From assembly GCA_963971285.1 (NCBI GenBank), contig OZ020255.1:5766001-5830000 (forward strand): 64,000 nucleotides of DNA, given 5' to 3'. The notes under the pieces were generated by a model. It worked only from the letters and a program-made list of their open reading frames with translations, had not been told where the DNA came from and made no database searches. Made by a program: the position numbers and the translations under genes. This stretch comes from Astropecten irregularis. Its lineage: Eukaryota > Echinodermata > Asteroidea > Paxillosida > Astropectinidae. Positions 33,035 to 41,975 of the stretch are shown piece after piece. The first letter of the stretch is position 1; the number at the start of each line of letters is the position of its first letter.

Positions 33035-33491
33035 TTAAAGGTAGTATCATACTTTGGTAAGAAACCAAAATAGAAATGTTCACATATTTACGTATAACTT
33101 ATACAGGGTATGAAGATGGTGCTGGTAGAAACATACCGTCCACATTTTCTTTCCGCCTGAAATGGTGTGTTTATCCAGAAATTTATAAAACAACGACCGA
33201 AAATCTTTTTGATCTTTTAAATGATCAAAAATAAAAGAGAAAAGACTTAAGAAATACTGTGGCCGTTTTTCACTGTTTTCTTAAAAAGTGAGCACCGTGT
33301 GGGACTGAAATTTTTACAGATGACTGCGACAGTATCTTCCTTGGTATTTCTGCCCATGAATCTGTATTGTGGGCACCGTATGGGACTGAAATTTTCACAG
33401 ATGACTATTATTGTATCGCCCTCGATATTTTTGCCCATGAATCTGCATTTCGTTGAAAAAAAAAACCAATTAAAGTATGATATTATCTTAA
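33035..33491 (-). mobile_element. family A TTAA MITE, copy 9, with internal duplication
   Basis: TTAAAGGTAGTATCATACTT to TATGATATTATCTTAA. 457 bp because a segment of about 81 bp (GAGCACCGTGTGGGACTGAA onward to CATGAATCTG) is repeated in tandem at 33290-33450. Confidence 0.9.
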
Positions 33492-33607
33492 ATCAAATTT
33501 ATTGAACATTATTATCAAAGTTGCCAAATAAAGAATTGTTTTATGCAAAAAAGGAATCTTTCAACCATCCTCGCATGTAATTGTTCCTTTGGTACGGTGA
33601 GAGTATA

Positions 33608-34050
33608 CGGGGTGATCCAGAAAAAACGCAACACTGTGTTGGAACCCATTACGTTAAAATTAAACTGTTAATCACTTCAACATTCGAACATGTGATACAG
33701 CCATGTCTTCGCTATGACCATGTAGAATTTAAGCTTATTGGGGCTGAAATTGGCGAAAATATGACCAATTGAAAGAGTACTCCTTAAAAACAAATTTGCA
33801 AGGATAACACGCATATATTATAGTGGTTAATACAAACATAATGTGTATGAAATAAAGATGAAAATTGGGTTTTGAGGTTGGGTGATTCAATCTTAGTTTT
33901 TCCTCTCAATTTCAGTCCAATTTTGCTCAAATTCTACATGGTGATAACCAAGACATGGTTGTATCACATATCTGAATCCTGTAGTGATAAACAGTTTAAT
34001 TTTCATATAATAGTTCTCGACACAAAGTGTTGCGTTTTTGGGACATCCTG
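33608..34050. mobile_element. mariner-type MITE flanked by TA
   Basis: 443 bp. Left CGGGGTGATCCAGAAAAAAC and GCAACAC; right GTGTTGCGTTTTTGGGACAT and CCTG. TA on both sides (33606-33607, 34051-34052). No transposase frame. Confidence 0.75.
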
Positions 34051-34261
34051 TATGTTACCATGGTGTTCAATTTATGGTGGGGCTCTATTCGAAGGACTAA
34101 CACCAAGCCTGAAAAGAGTGTGACTCCGTGCCTGTTAAAATAATCCCGTGGGAATCGTATATGTATCTTAAATGGCACAAATCAAAGGTTGATCATTCCC
34201 TGTCGAGGCACCCCAGCCCACCGCTGCTCTCCGTCAGGAAATTATTCAAGTCAAAAGGTCT

Positions 34262-34618
34262 TTAAAGGTAATATCATACTTTGGTTGTTATCAAAGAAAT
34301 ATAGATTCATGGGCACAAATATCAAGACAGATACAGTAACAGTCATCTGTGAAAATTTCAGTCCCATACGGTGCCCACTTTTTTGAGAAAACAGTGAAAA
34401 CGGCCACAGTATTTCTTAAGTCTTTTCTCTTTTATGTTTGATCTTTTAAAAGATCAAAAAGATTTCCGGCCGTTGTTTTACAAATTTCTGGATAAATGCA
34501 CCATTTCAGGCGGAAAAATTTTAACAGTATGTTTCTACCACCACCATCTTCATATACCCTGTAAGTTATACGTAAATCTGTGTTTTGGTTTCTTACCAAA
34601 GTATGATACTACCTTTAA
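34262..34618 (+). mobile_element. family A TTAA MITE, copy 10
   Basis: Both TTAA ends; GATCTTTTAAAAGATC intact; a small deletion removes GAACATTTC near the right end. Confidence 0.92.
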
Positions 34619-35060
34619 TTGTCAATTAAGTTAAACTGTTTTTGTTGGAGACTTTGAGCGAGGATCAATGAATTTCGTATCTTCCTCAAACAAGAACACC
34701 CATGCCTCTCTCATAAATACCACTGTGTCACCCATGAAACCTTTCATCATGAACCTTTAGGCCTATTGTCACGTACATTCGTTTCACCTGTTCCAGCACC
34801 AATTTAAACTCTGTTGGATTCCCCGGTGGAAAACACGACTCGGTCATAAAAAAACTATCAAATCCATATTGTAATCTCATTTAGAAGAAATGTGAGAGCA
34901 CGGAACAACCCCCATAGTCTGTGAAAACTGCTAGCGTAGTCTGTACGGCCTTCAGACGGTGTTAACGCGTTGAACACAGGGGTCGGGGTCAGGCAACGAA
35001 CGGGTCTTGTGGTGTGTTTCGTGGGTAGTACTTGTAGGCTTACTTCTGGTTGCTTTCAAG
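34619..35060 (+). other. upstream region of the FReD gene
   Basis: No TATA box or other motif I would defend. The last 100 bp become GC-richer before the ATG at 35061. Confidence 0.4.
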
Positions 35061-35208
35061 ATGGAAGGCAAGACATACAGGACTAGACATTTTTCGGCCA
35101 TCTCCTGCCTCGTGGTGGTCTCTGTGCTCATCCTGAGCTGGCTCCAGATTTGCCACGCTCAGTGCGACACACCGTGCGAGGGACTCGGTAATTACGCTCT
35201 GTCACATG
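35061..35208 (+). CDS. FReD gene exon 1: signal peptide
   Basis: The ATG at 35061 gives MEGKTYRTRHFSAIS followed by the signal core, then a Cys-rich stub (CDTPCEGLGNYALSH). The donor after 35208 is gtgagt, phase 1. The frame is open upstream of the ATG, but no upstream ATG in that frame was noticed. Confidence 0.85.
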
Positions 35209-38200
35209 GTGAGTTTCAGTGTGAGTTTTGAGACAATGAGTAAAGACCGTAGTAGTCTGATTAAAATCCACATAGCGCTCAAACTATAGGCCTACTTCTT
35301 CTAACCGAACATGAAGCGTGCCTTCTCCCGTACGTACAGTGTATTTCCTACCTCCATGGTATATTCACGCACATAATTTTTTTCAAAATGCTGAAATTGT
35401 GTGGGTAAGACAAAGACCTATTTCAGAATTCGTTGATCAAATTATGCAAAATGACTAATCTCCCCTAATTTGTTAATTTTGATTACAATACAATTATACA
35501 ATTAATATCTATTCCTTCACGAATGTTTCACATAGTAAACCACGGCTGTAAATTGCATTCAAAATGCCTATAACAGCTTTATGTTTGCGTGTCTCTTTAT
35601 CGTATCTTATTATTTTTGTCTTCGAAAGGTGAACAAAGAAAAAATGACTTGAGCGGGATTGGAACCGGCGACCTCCTGAATACCGTACAGGCGCTCTGTT
35701 CGAATCCCACTCCAGTCAATTTTTTCTTTGTCCACCTTTCAATGACTTAAAAATTCAGTCAGTTTCCCGCGTGGTTATTTGATGATTATATTATATTTGT
35801 CAATTAGAATATGTATTTATCACTTAAAATGATAAAACCTCCAAAGTTAAATATTGCTTTGTCTACTTCTTCCATACCTTTATTGACGATTAAGATATTG
35901 TTACTTTGCGAAATGAAAATGTTATTGTTAGTCAATGCTAAAGAATAAAAAGACATTCCTGGCAGCGGTGGGATTCGAACCCACGCCATCGAAATGACTG
36001 GTGCCTAAAACCAGCGCCTTAGACCGCTCGGCCACGCTACCTGTGCGATAACTTGTTTCGTATGTCACTAATTTATCAGCACTACGGAATAACGAGAGTC
36101 ACAATCTTGACTCGATGTACAAAACAACTATGAAGTGTGCGGGAAGCGTGGCCGAGCGGTCTAAGGCGCTGGTTTAAGGCACCAGTCATTTCGATGGCGT
36201 GGGTTCGAATCCCACCGCTGCCACTTATCCTTTTTAGGCCTAGAGAATGTGACTAATATGATACCTTGATTAATGCTCTGCAGCTAAACTTTCTATCCTA
36301 ATCTTATGATACAAGTTGCCACTTCAGTCTTTTATTATTTTGTTTATTTATCAGAATAAACTACTTGTCACTTCAAAACATCCAAAAAATTCACAATATT
36401 ATTTGACTAATTTTACCATAATTGTTCTCAATAATAAAGATATTGTAACCTATTGAAATGACAATGTCATTGAATCAAAAATGTTGCTGGCAGCGGAGGG
36501 ATTCGAACCCACGCCATCGAAATGACTGTTGCCTAAAACCAGCGCCTTAGACCGCTCGGCCACGCTACCTGCATGCTTTATAGTTGTTTTGTGCATCGAC
36601 TCAAGAATGTGACTCTCGTAGTATTGTACTGTGAATGTAGTCAAATGTGATTCTCGTTATTCCCTGTACTGATAGATCACTGACATACGAATCTATTTAA
36701 TGTACAGGTAGCGTGGCCGAGCGGTCTAAGGCGCTGGTTTAAGGCACCAGTCATTTCGATGGCGTGGGATCGAATCCCACCGCTGCCACTACTTTTTTAT
36801 GCCCCAAGAATCTGACTCTAGTATAATATCTTAATATCTTAATTATTTCGTTTTTCTTGTACTTATCCATGACTGTTTCATAGCATTTGATGCAAACTTT
36901 ACGTGTCTATCATCGCCGTATGATACAAGTTGTCACTCTGCTAGTATTTCATCTACAGTATTTAATTTGTCACAATGATATAAATACACACCACGTAAAA
37001 ACCTAAAAAAATACCAACAATTATGTTGGCACATTCTCAATGGGTTCATTCATTTAGCTAACACGGGTCAGCCCTCACTGGGAATGGTCGTGTTTTACTG
37101 CACAAAACAAGCGAGAGAATGGGGACGAGGTTGACTGGTGTCGACCTGGGGGAGCTAAACGAATGCACCCAATGACTGGGCTCTTGCCATAAAAGAACAA
37201 TAATTATACGTAAGCGATGAGATTGAACCAATAACCATTTTGACTAATTATTGGTGCTATCATGTACAAATACAAAATGTAAGAAAGGTAGCACGGCCGA
37301 TTGGTATAAGGTGCTGGTTTTAATCACAGTCATTTCGATGGCGTGGGTTCGAATCCCACCGCTGACACTAATTTTATGCCTCGAGAATATGACTAAAAGT
37401 GTGATATTTCAGTTAATTGATCTCAGATAGTAAAATGACTATGACTATATTGTATTTCGTAAGTTTCTTTTTAATCTTTCGAACTAACAACAATGTTCGC
37501 CAATGGTGCCGAATCAAAAATAACTTTGGCAGCGGTGGGATTCGAACCCACGCCATCGAAATGACTGGTGCCTAAAACCAGCGCCCTAGACCGCTCGGCC
37601 ACGCTACCTTTACTTTTGAATAGTTTGTTAATCACTAATTTATGAGGAATACAAATAGGCCTATATATTTTTAAATATTGATTCGTGACTGGTGTAAACT
37701 TTCTATCATAGCCTTATGATATAAGTCAAAGTGACAATGTTAGTAAATGCTACCGATTCCAAAAAGTGAATTGGAAGCGGTGGGATTCGAACCCACGCCA
37801 TCGCAATGACTGGTGCCTTAAACCAGCGCCTTAGACCGCTCGGCCACGCTACCTACATAATCCCTCAATAATTGTACATGTATGTCAGTGATTTATCAGC
37901 ACGGAATAACGAGAAAAACATTTTGACTTTGCGTTATTATGTACAAAACACCAAACGAAGAGCAAGAATGGTAGCGTGGCCGAGGGGTCTAAGGCGCTGG
38001 TTTAAGGCACCAGTCATTTCGATGGCGTGGGTTCGAATCCCACCGCTGCCAAATGTTTTTGGATTCGGCAGCATAAGCGAACATTGTTGTTTCGAAAGAT
38101 TAAAACGATTTTTTACGAAATACAATATAGTCATAGTAGTCATTTTACTATCTGAGATCAATTAACTGAAAATCACGTTCTGGCTCATGTGAGATTCGAA

Positions 38201-38963
38201 CCCACGACCTCAGTTGCACAAGCACCGAGTATGCAGTGCTCATCCACGTCGATGAAGGGCAAGCCTAATTTGCATATTATCTATCACCTGACCAAAATAT
38301 TCATTGATAGGAAAGTTCTACAACCTTAAATGAAACACACCACGAAATAAGGGCGGGAAAAAATCAGGACAGGATTTTGAACCGTCTGTATTTTATGTCT
38401 TTTGTTGTACAGAACCACTTCCCAAGGACTGCAAGGATATTCAGGACCGTGGTATAACCAAGAGCGGGGTGTACACCGTATTTCCCCAAGATGTATACTT
38501 GTGTGTGTCATTCCGCGTTTACTGTGACATGGACACTGATGGTGGTGGCTGGACGGTAAAGTGTTGTCTTGGTGGTTGTTGTTGATGCTGCTGATGTTGC
38601 TGCTGCTGCTGATGTTGCTGCTGTTGCTGCCGCTGCTGTTGTTGTTGCTTATGTTGCTGATGTTGTTGTTGCTGTTGTTGCTGTTGCTGCTATTGCTGCC
38701 CCTGCTGTTGTTGTTGCTGCTGCTGCCGCTGCTGTTGTTGCTGTTGCGCCGCTGCTGTTGTTGTTGCTGTTGCTGTTGTTGCTGTTGCGGCCGCTGCTGT
38801 TGTTGTTGCTGCTGCTGCCGCTGTTGTTGTTGTTGTTGTTGCTGCTGCTGCTGTTGTTGTTCCTGCTGCTGCTGCTGTTGTTGTTGTTGCTGCTGCCGTT
38901 GTTGCCGTTGTTGCTGCTGCTGCTGATGTTGTTGTTGTTGCTGCTGTTGTTGCTGCTGCCGTC

Positions 38964-38994
<31 letters not shown>

Positions 38995-39120
38995 CTGATG
39001 TTGTTGCTGCTGCTGTTATTGTTGCTGTTGCTGTTGTTGTTGTTGTTGTTGCTGCTGTTGTTGTTTTTGCTGCTGCTGTTGCTGCTGCTGTTACTGTTGC
39101 TGCTGCTCTTGTTGCTGTTA

Positions 39121-39153
<33 letters not shown>

Positions 39154-40763
39154 CTGTTGCTGTTTTTGCTGTTGCAGCTGCTGTTCTTTTTGCTGTTGCT
39201 GCTGTTGTTGTTGTTGTTGTTGTTGTTGCGCAGTTTGCCGCAGTTTACTTGAAGTTATTTGAAAATATGCATAGTGGTGAAACACTGAAAATATAAATTT
39301 TCAGGAAATGTTTACGTGCATAATTCTTTCCTCCTTTTGAACCGACACAGGTTTTCCAAAGAAGATACAACAACCGTTTAGATTTTTATCTACGCTGGCT
39401 GGACTACCGTCTAGGTTTCGGCAGCTTAGGATCGGAGTTCTGGCTGGGAAATGAACACCTGAACCATCTGACCGGACAGGATGACTACCTCTTGCGGGTG
39501 GATCTGGAGGCGTTTGACGGCGAGAAAGCCTCGGCGACCTACGCTGATTTCCGTGTGGGAAGCGAGTCGGACAACTACCGGCTGTATCTAGGAAATTTTA
39601 CTGGTGGGAAGGCGGGTAAGAAAAACGTGGAAGAAATGCATTAAAAATCCAAAATGAATGTCTGAATACATATTCTGAAGGCTTACATGATTGAGCAAGG
39701 CTATCAATGTGTTCAGCCGACGAAGCACGATGTGCTAGATCTGAAAAGTTGAAAAGTAATATTTTTTAATAAGCGAAAAGGGGGCCGTTTTTTCTTTATC
39801 ATTAAAGGTAGTATCATACTTTGGATTTTGTCAAAGAAGTACAGATTCATGGGCAAAAATATGAAGGAAGATACAGTCACAGTCATCTGTGAAAATGTCA
39901 GTCCCATACGGTGCCCACTTTTTGAAAAAATCGTGAAAAACGGCAACAGTATTTCTTAAGTCTTTTCTCTTTTATTTTTGATCTTTTAAAAGATCAAAAA
40001 GATTTTCGGTCGTTGTTTGACAAATGTCTGGATAAATACACCATTTCAGGCGGAAACATTTTAACGGTATGTTTCAGAAACATTGTTTCTACATACCACC
40101 ATCTTCACACCCTGTAAGTAATACGTAAATCTGTGAACATTTCTGTTTAGGTCTCTTACCAAAGTATGATACTACCTTTAAGAAAAGAAAGATTTGCATA
40201 GGTTGGGTGCCATCAACGTGTATCATATCTTTGTACTGATATTCCGTTCAGGCGATTCCCTAAGCTCCCACCGCGGAAGTTCCTTTTCTACCAGTGACAG
40301 CGACCTCTCCGGCGGCCGGTGCTCGTCCTTCAGGCGCGGTGCCTGGTGGTACCCTCGTCTCTGCGGGGACAGCAACCTGAACGCCCGCTACTACGAGGCC
40401 GGAGTGAACACGGAGTTCGGCGAGGGGATCATGTGGCGTTCTTGGCGGGGGCTGACCTACTCCCTTCGCGGCACCGAGTTGAAGTTCCGGCCCATGGTGG
40501 AGGGTGATCGCACCAGGCCCGAGCCTCAGGAGACCGGTGAAGGTGCAGAAGAAGAAAACATCATGGAGGAGGAGGAAGAGGAGGCGGCCGAAGAAGAAGA
40601 ATCCAGCTCAATTTCCTCATCCTCGGCCGAATTCGAAGAGGAGCCTGAGAACGAACCAACCGAGGCGGCGCCCATTGATGAACCCCCACGAGGTAAAGTC
40701 AAGGGAAGCATCGTGCCAAGACAGGGCAAGAAGAACAAGAACAAGACCGATAAGCAGAATTAG
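35061..40763 (+). CDS. secreted fibrinogen-related domain (FReD) protein with acidic C-terminal tail, four exons
   Basis: Exons 35061-35208, 38413-38555, 39351-39615 and 40252-40763 join in phase (1, 0, 1) with GT-AG sites, giving 355 residues. Residues 1 to about 35 form a hydrophobic signal peptide (core SCLVVVSVLILSWLQICHA). Residues about 52-267 are a fibrinogen C-terminal domain: KDCKDIQDRG..SGVYTV, VYCDMDTDGGGWTVFQRR, EFWLGNEHLNHLT, YADFRVGSE, YRLYLGNFTGG, GAWWYPRLC..SNLN. The paired cysteines of the family are present, and a DSD calcium-site remnant lies in FSTSDSD. FReD proteins (ficolins, tenascin/angiopoietin-type, invertebrate FREPs) are secreted recognition or matrix molecules. 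Residues 268-355 are an unusual Glu/Ser-rich then Lys-rich tail. No coiled coil or collagen segment precedes the FReD. Exact subfamily unknown. Confidence 0.92.
35617..35791. repeat. foldback of two partial SINE (family J) copies
   Basis: AGGTGAACAAAGAAAAAATG and GCGGGATTGGAACCGGCGAC in minus orientation, then TTCGAATCCCACTCCAGTCA, TTTCTTTGTCCACCTTTCAA and GTGGTTATTTGATGATTATA in plus orientation. Confidence 0.75.
35960..36041 (-). tRNA. tRNA-Leu (TAG anticodon)
   Basis: 82 nt on the minus strand, starting GGTAGCGTGGCCGAGCGG and ending CGCTGCCA. The 7-bp acceptor stem has one G-U pair. The anticodon loop TTTAGGC gives TAG. Long variable arm as in class II tRNAs; T arm GTGGGTTCGAATCCCAC intact. 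Confidence 0.9.
36142..36223 (+). tRNA. tRNA-Leu (AAG anticodon)
   Basis: Same body as its neighbour, but the anticodon loop TTAAGGC gives AAG. It starts GGAAGCG instead of GGTAGCG, leaving an A-G mismatch at the third acceptor pair. It lies head-to-head with the minus-strand copy about 100 bp to its left. Confidence 0.82.
36488..36569 (-). tRNA. tRNA-Leu-like (TAG), decayed copy
   Basis: Anticodon loop TTTAGGC gives TAG, but the anticodon stem has a mismatch (AACAG instead of ACCAG) and the T stem has a T-T mismatch (CCCTC instead of CCCAC). It may be a pseudogene in progress. Confidence 0.6.
36707..36788 (+). tRNA. tRNA-Leu (AAG anticodon)
   Basis: All stems are intact and the loop TTAAGGC gives AAG. 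One change in the T loop, GGATCGAATCC for GGTTCGAATCC, hits the otherwise near-invariant first T of the B box and may weaken transcription. Confidence 0.78.
37287..37367 (+). pseudogene. tRNA-Leu pseudogene
   Basis: Recognisable by its GGTAGC start and intact T arm (GTGGGTTCGAATCCCAC). The D arm is altered (GATTGGTATAAGG), the anticodon stem has lost a base (ACAG for ACCAG), and the loop reads TTTAATC. The 81-nt length also fits a deletion. Confidence 0.75.
37527..37608 (-). tRNA. tRNA-Leu (TAG anticodon)
   Basis: 82 nt with intact acceptor, anticodon and T stems; loop TTTAGGC gives TAG. A single substitution lies in the D arm (CTAGGGC for CTAAGGC). Confidence 0.84.
37772..37853 (-). tRNA. 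tRNA-Leu (AAG anticodon)
   Basis: Minus-strand copy with loop TTAAGGC. The 3' half ends CGCTTCCA rather than CGCTGCCA, which pairs T with T near the acceptor end. It also has GCGATGG for TCGATGG in the variable arm. Confidence 0.78.
37970..38051 (+). tRNA. tRNA-Leu (AAG anticodon)
   Basis: 82 nt with all stems intact; loop TTAAGGC. One D-arm change (GAGGGGTC for GAGCGGTC). Head-to-head with the minus-strand copy about 115 bp to the left, and the last of the cluster. Confidence 0.84.
38165..38312 (-). repeat. family H SINE-like repeat, copy 2
   Basis: GAGATTCGAACCCACGACCT (B box on the minus strand) and GAAGGGCAAGCCTAATTTGC, shared with 25905-26110; in intron 1 of the FReD gene, after the tRNA cluster. 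Confidence 0.7.
38413..38555 (+). CDS. FReD gene exon 2: start of fibrinogen domain
   Basis: Acceptor ttgttgtacag precedes 38413. The exon codes PLPKDCKDIQDRG through VYCDMDTDGGGWT, the diagnostic FReD N-terminal block. The donor is gtaaag at 38556. A TTG/CTG trinucleotide tract begins within about ten bases of the donor. Confidence 0.9.
38560..39235 (+). repeat. TTG/CTG/GCTG trinucleotide tract filling intron 2 of the FReD gene
   Basis: About 670 bp made almost only of TTG and CTG triplets, with rare GAT, CCG, TTT and TAT interruptions, so all three frames read as Leu, Cys or Ala/Val runs. It begins straight after the exon-2 donor and stops about 115 bp before the exon-3 acceptor. The long poly-Leu open frame over it is a repeat artefact. 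Confidence 0.95.
39351..39615 (+). CDS. FReD gene exon 3: central fibrinogen domain
   Basis: Acceptor cgacacag precedes 39351. The exon codes VFQRRYNNRLDFYLRW through YRLYLGNFTGGKA, including the EFWLGNEHLNHLT motif. The donor is gtaag at 39616, phase 1. Confidence 0.92.
39802..40181 (+). mobile_element. family A TTAA MITE, copy 11, in FReD intron 3
   Basis: Both TTAA ends and GATCTTTTAAAAGATC. A short duplication (GTTTCAGAAACATTGTTTCT) lies in the right half. It ends about 70 bp before the exon-4 acceptor. Confidence 0.92.
40252..40763 (+). CDS. FReD gene exon 4: end of fibrinogen domain and acidic tail
   Basis: Acceptor ccgttcag precedes 40252. The exon codes GDSLSSHRGSSFSTSDSD, GAWWYPRLCGDSNLNARYY and the closing TELKFRPM of the FReD. 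A tail of about 88 residues follows, with an EEEEEE-rich stretch, a serine run (SSSISSSS) and a basic end (KKNKNKTDKQN). The stop is TAG at 40761-40763. GC content is clearly higher than in the surroundings. Confidence 0.92.
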
Positions 40764-40929
40764 ATTTGGCATTATAACAGAATGTCTATAATGCTTACAA
40801 ACGATAAATTTATGCAAAGCAGAAACCTTTAGATTGACTCAAACGTTTGAACAGACATTTTAGTCCTCAGCCAATGTATTTGATATCTAACAACAATGTT
40901 ATATTATTTTCAGCAGTGATACTAATGAT

Positions 40930-41291
40930 AATAATTTGGGCATTTATATAGCGTTCTTACACACAGGAAGGGTATCACAACGCTTTACACTGTTAATTAT
41001 TATCCCTGGTCATCGGGCCCATTTACATTCCTGAAACAACATCAGCTCCCTGGGGAGTGTACAGCCCACAGCTGCCTTCAAAGCCCACAAAGGCTAATCA
41101 AGCACACAAAGCCATTTCTATATCCTTACATGTACCCATTTACACCTGGGTGAAGAGGAGCAATGTGACAAAGCGCCTTGCCCAAGGACGCAAGCACCAC
41201 TAGCCCATGGCTGGATTCGAACCCATAATCTGTAGGTTAACAACAAGATCTTGAGTACGACACTCCAGACCACTAGGCCACAGCACTCCAC
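40930..41291 (-). repeat. tRNA-derived SINE (family G), copy 3
   Basis: Minus strand: GTGGCCTAGTGGTCTGGAG, ATGGGTTCGAATCCAGCC, CACCCAGGTGTAAATGGG, ending in the tail CGCTATATAAATGCCC. The fullest of the three copies. Confidence 0.88.
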
Positions 41292-41555
41292 AGTCAAATG
41301 TACAGTTTAATAAGTCCTGGAAATGGGTGCGTAATAACACTATGCTGTTAACCGGCCGGACGTAGGCTTACGTATCACACATTTTGTAAAATTACCTTGG
41401 TGCAAAATGTCACCCGTCAATTATTGTTCAGTCTGTTTGTTTATTTTTGGTATCTTTTATAGGTTTTCTCATCTTTTTTTGGTGCCTGACAATAACGTCC
41501 AAGTTACTCACACGTTGAAATAGTGAAATCAATTTGAAGAAATAGTGGAGTCGAT

Positions 41556-41780
41556 GGGCGTTTACGAAACGGAGGCTCAGGCTCCGTCTCAGGCTTCGGA
41601 ACCATTTCGTGAATCCATTCTGAAATAACGGGTATCCAATTAGAGGTTTTGGCCGCGGTTCTGATGTAGATTCTCTGGCTTGAAAAGGAAAACAGAGCTT
41701 CAGCTTCAATGAAAAAACACAACCTATAATGTTCAGTATGAGCTAAAGCCTCAGCCTCGGCCTGAGCCTCCGTTTCTTAA
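41556..41780 (-). mobile_element. family E element, copy 3
   Basis: GGGCGTTTACGAAACGGAGG to GAGCCTCCGTTTCTTAAAGG; interior in reverse orientation (GCTTCAATGAAAAAACACAA). Confidence 0.85.
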
Positions 41781-41799
41781 AGGTTTCACCCAGTAACAG

Positions 41800-41975
41800 T
41801 GATACATCCTAATACTTCAAAAAACATTAAGTCCAGGTATATCCAGTGCCATATTTCTTCAATTCCTCAGTTTCATAGCTATCAGAACTCTCTCATTTAT
41901 ACTAAATTGAGTGATTAACTTTTATTAATGAGCTCGGCGGACGGATTTTGGGACTATTTACTTAGATGCAACCTA
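41800..41975 (+). repeat. dispersed repeat I, copy 1
   Basis: CCAGTGCCATATTTCTTCAA, AATGAGCTCGGCGGACGG, TTTTGGGACTATTTACTT recur in copy 2. Confidence 0.75.

Noticed and set aside
35007-35060. upstream extension of the FReD start
   Set aside because: Begins at TTG, not ATG; the ATG at 35061 gives a normal signal peptide.
38569-39252. 227-residue poly-leucine frame and overlapping poly-cysteine frame
   Set aside because: Produced by the TTG/CTG triplet tract in an intron; any frame is open there.
40504-40791. 95-residue arginine-rich frame
   Set aside because: Alternative frame of the acidic-tail exon of the FReD gene.
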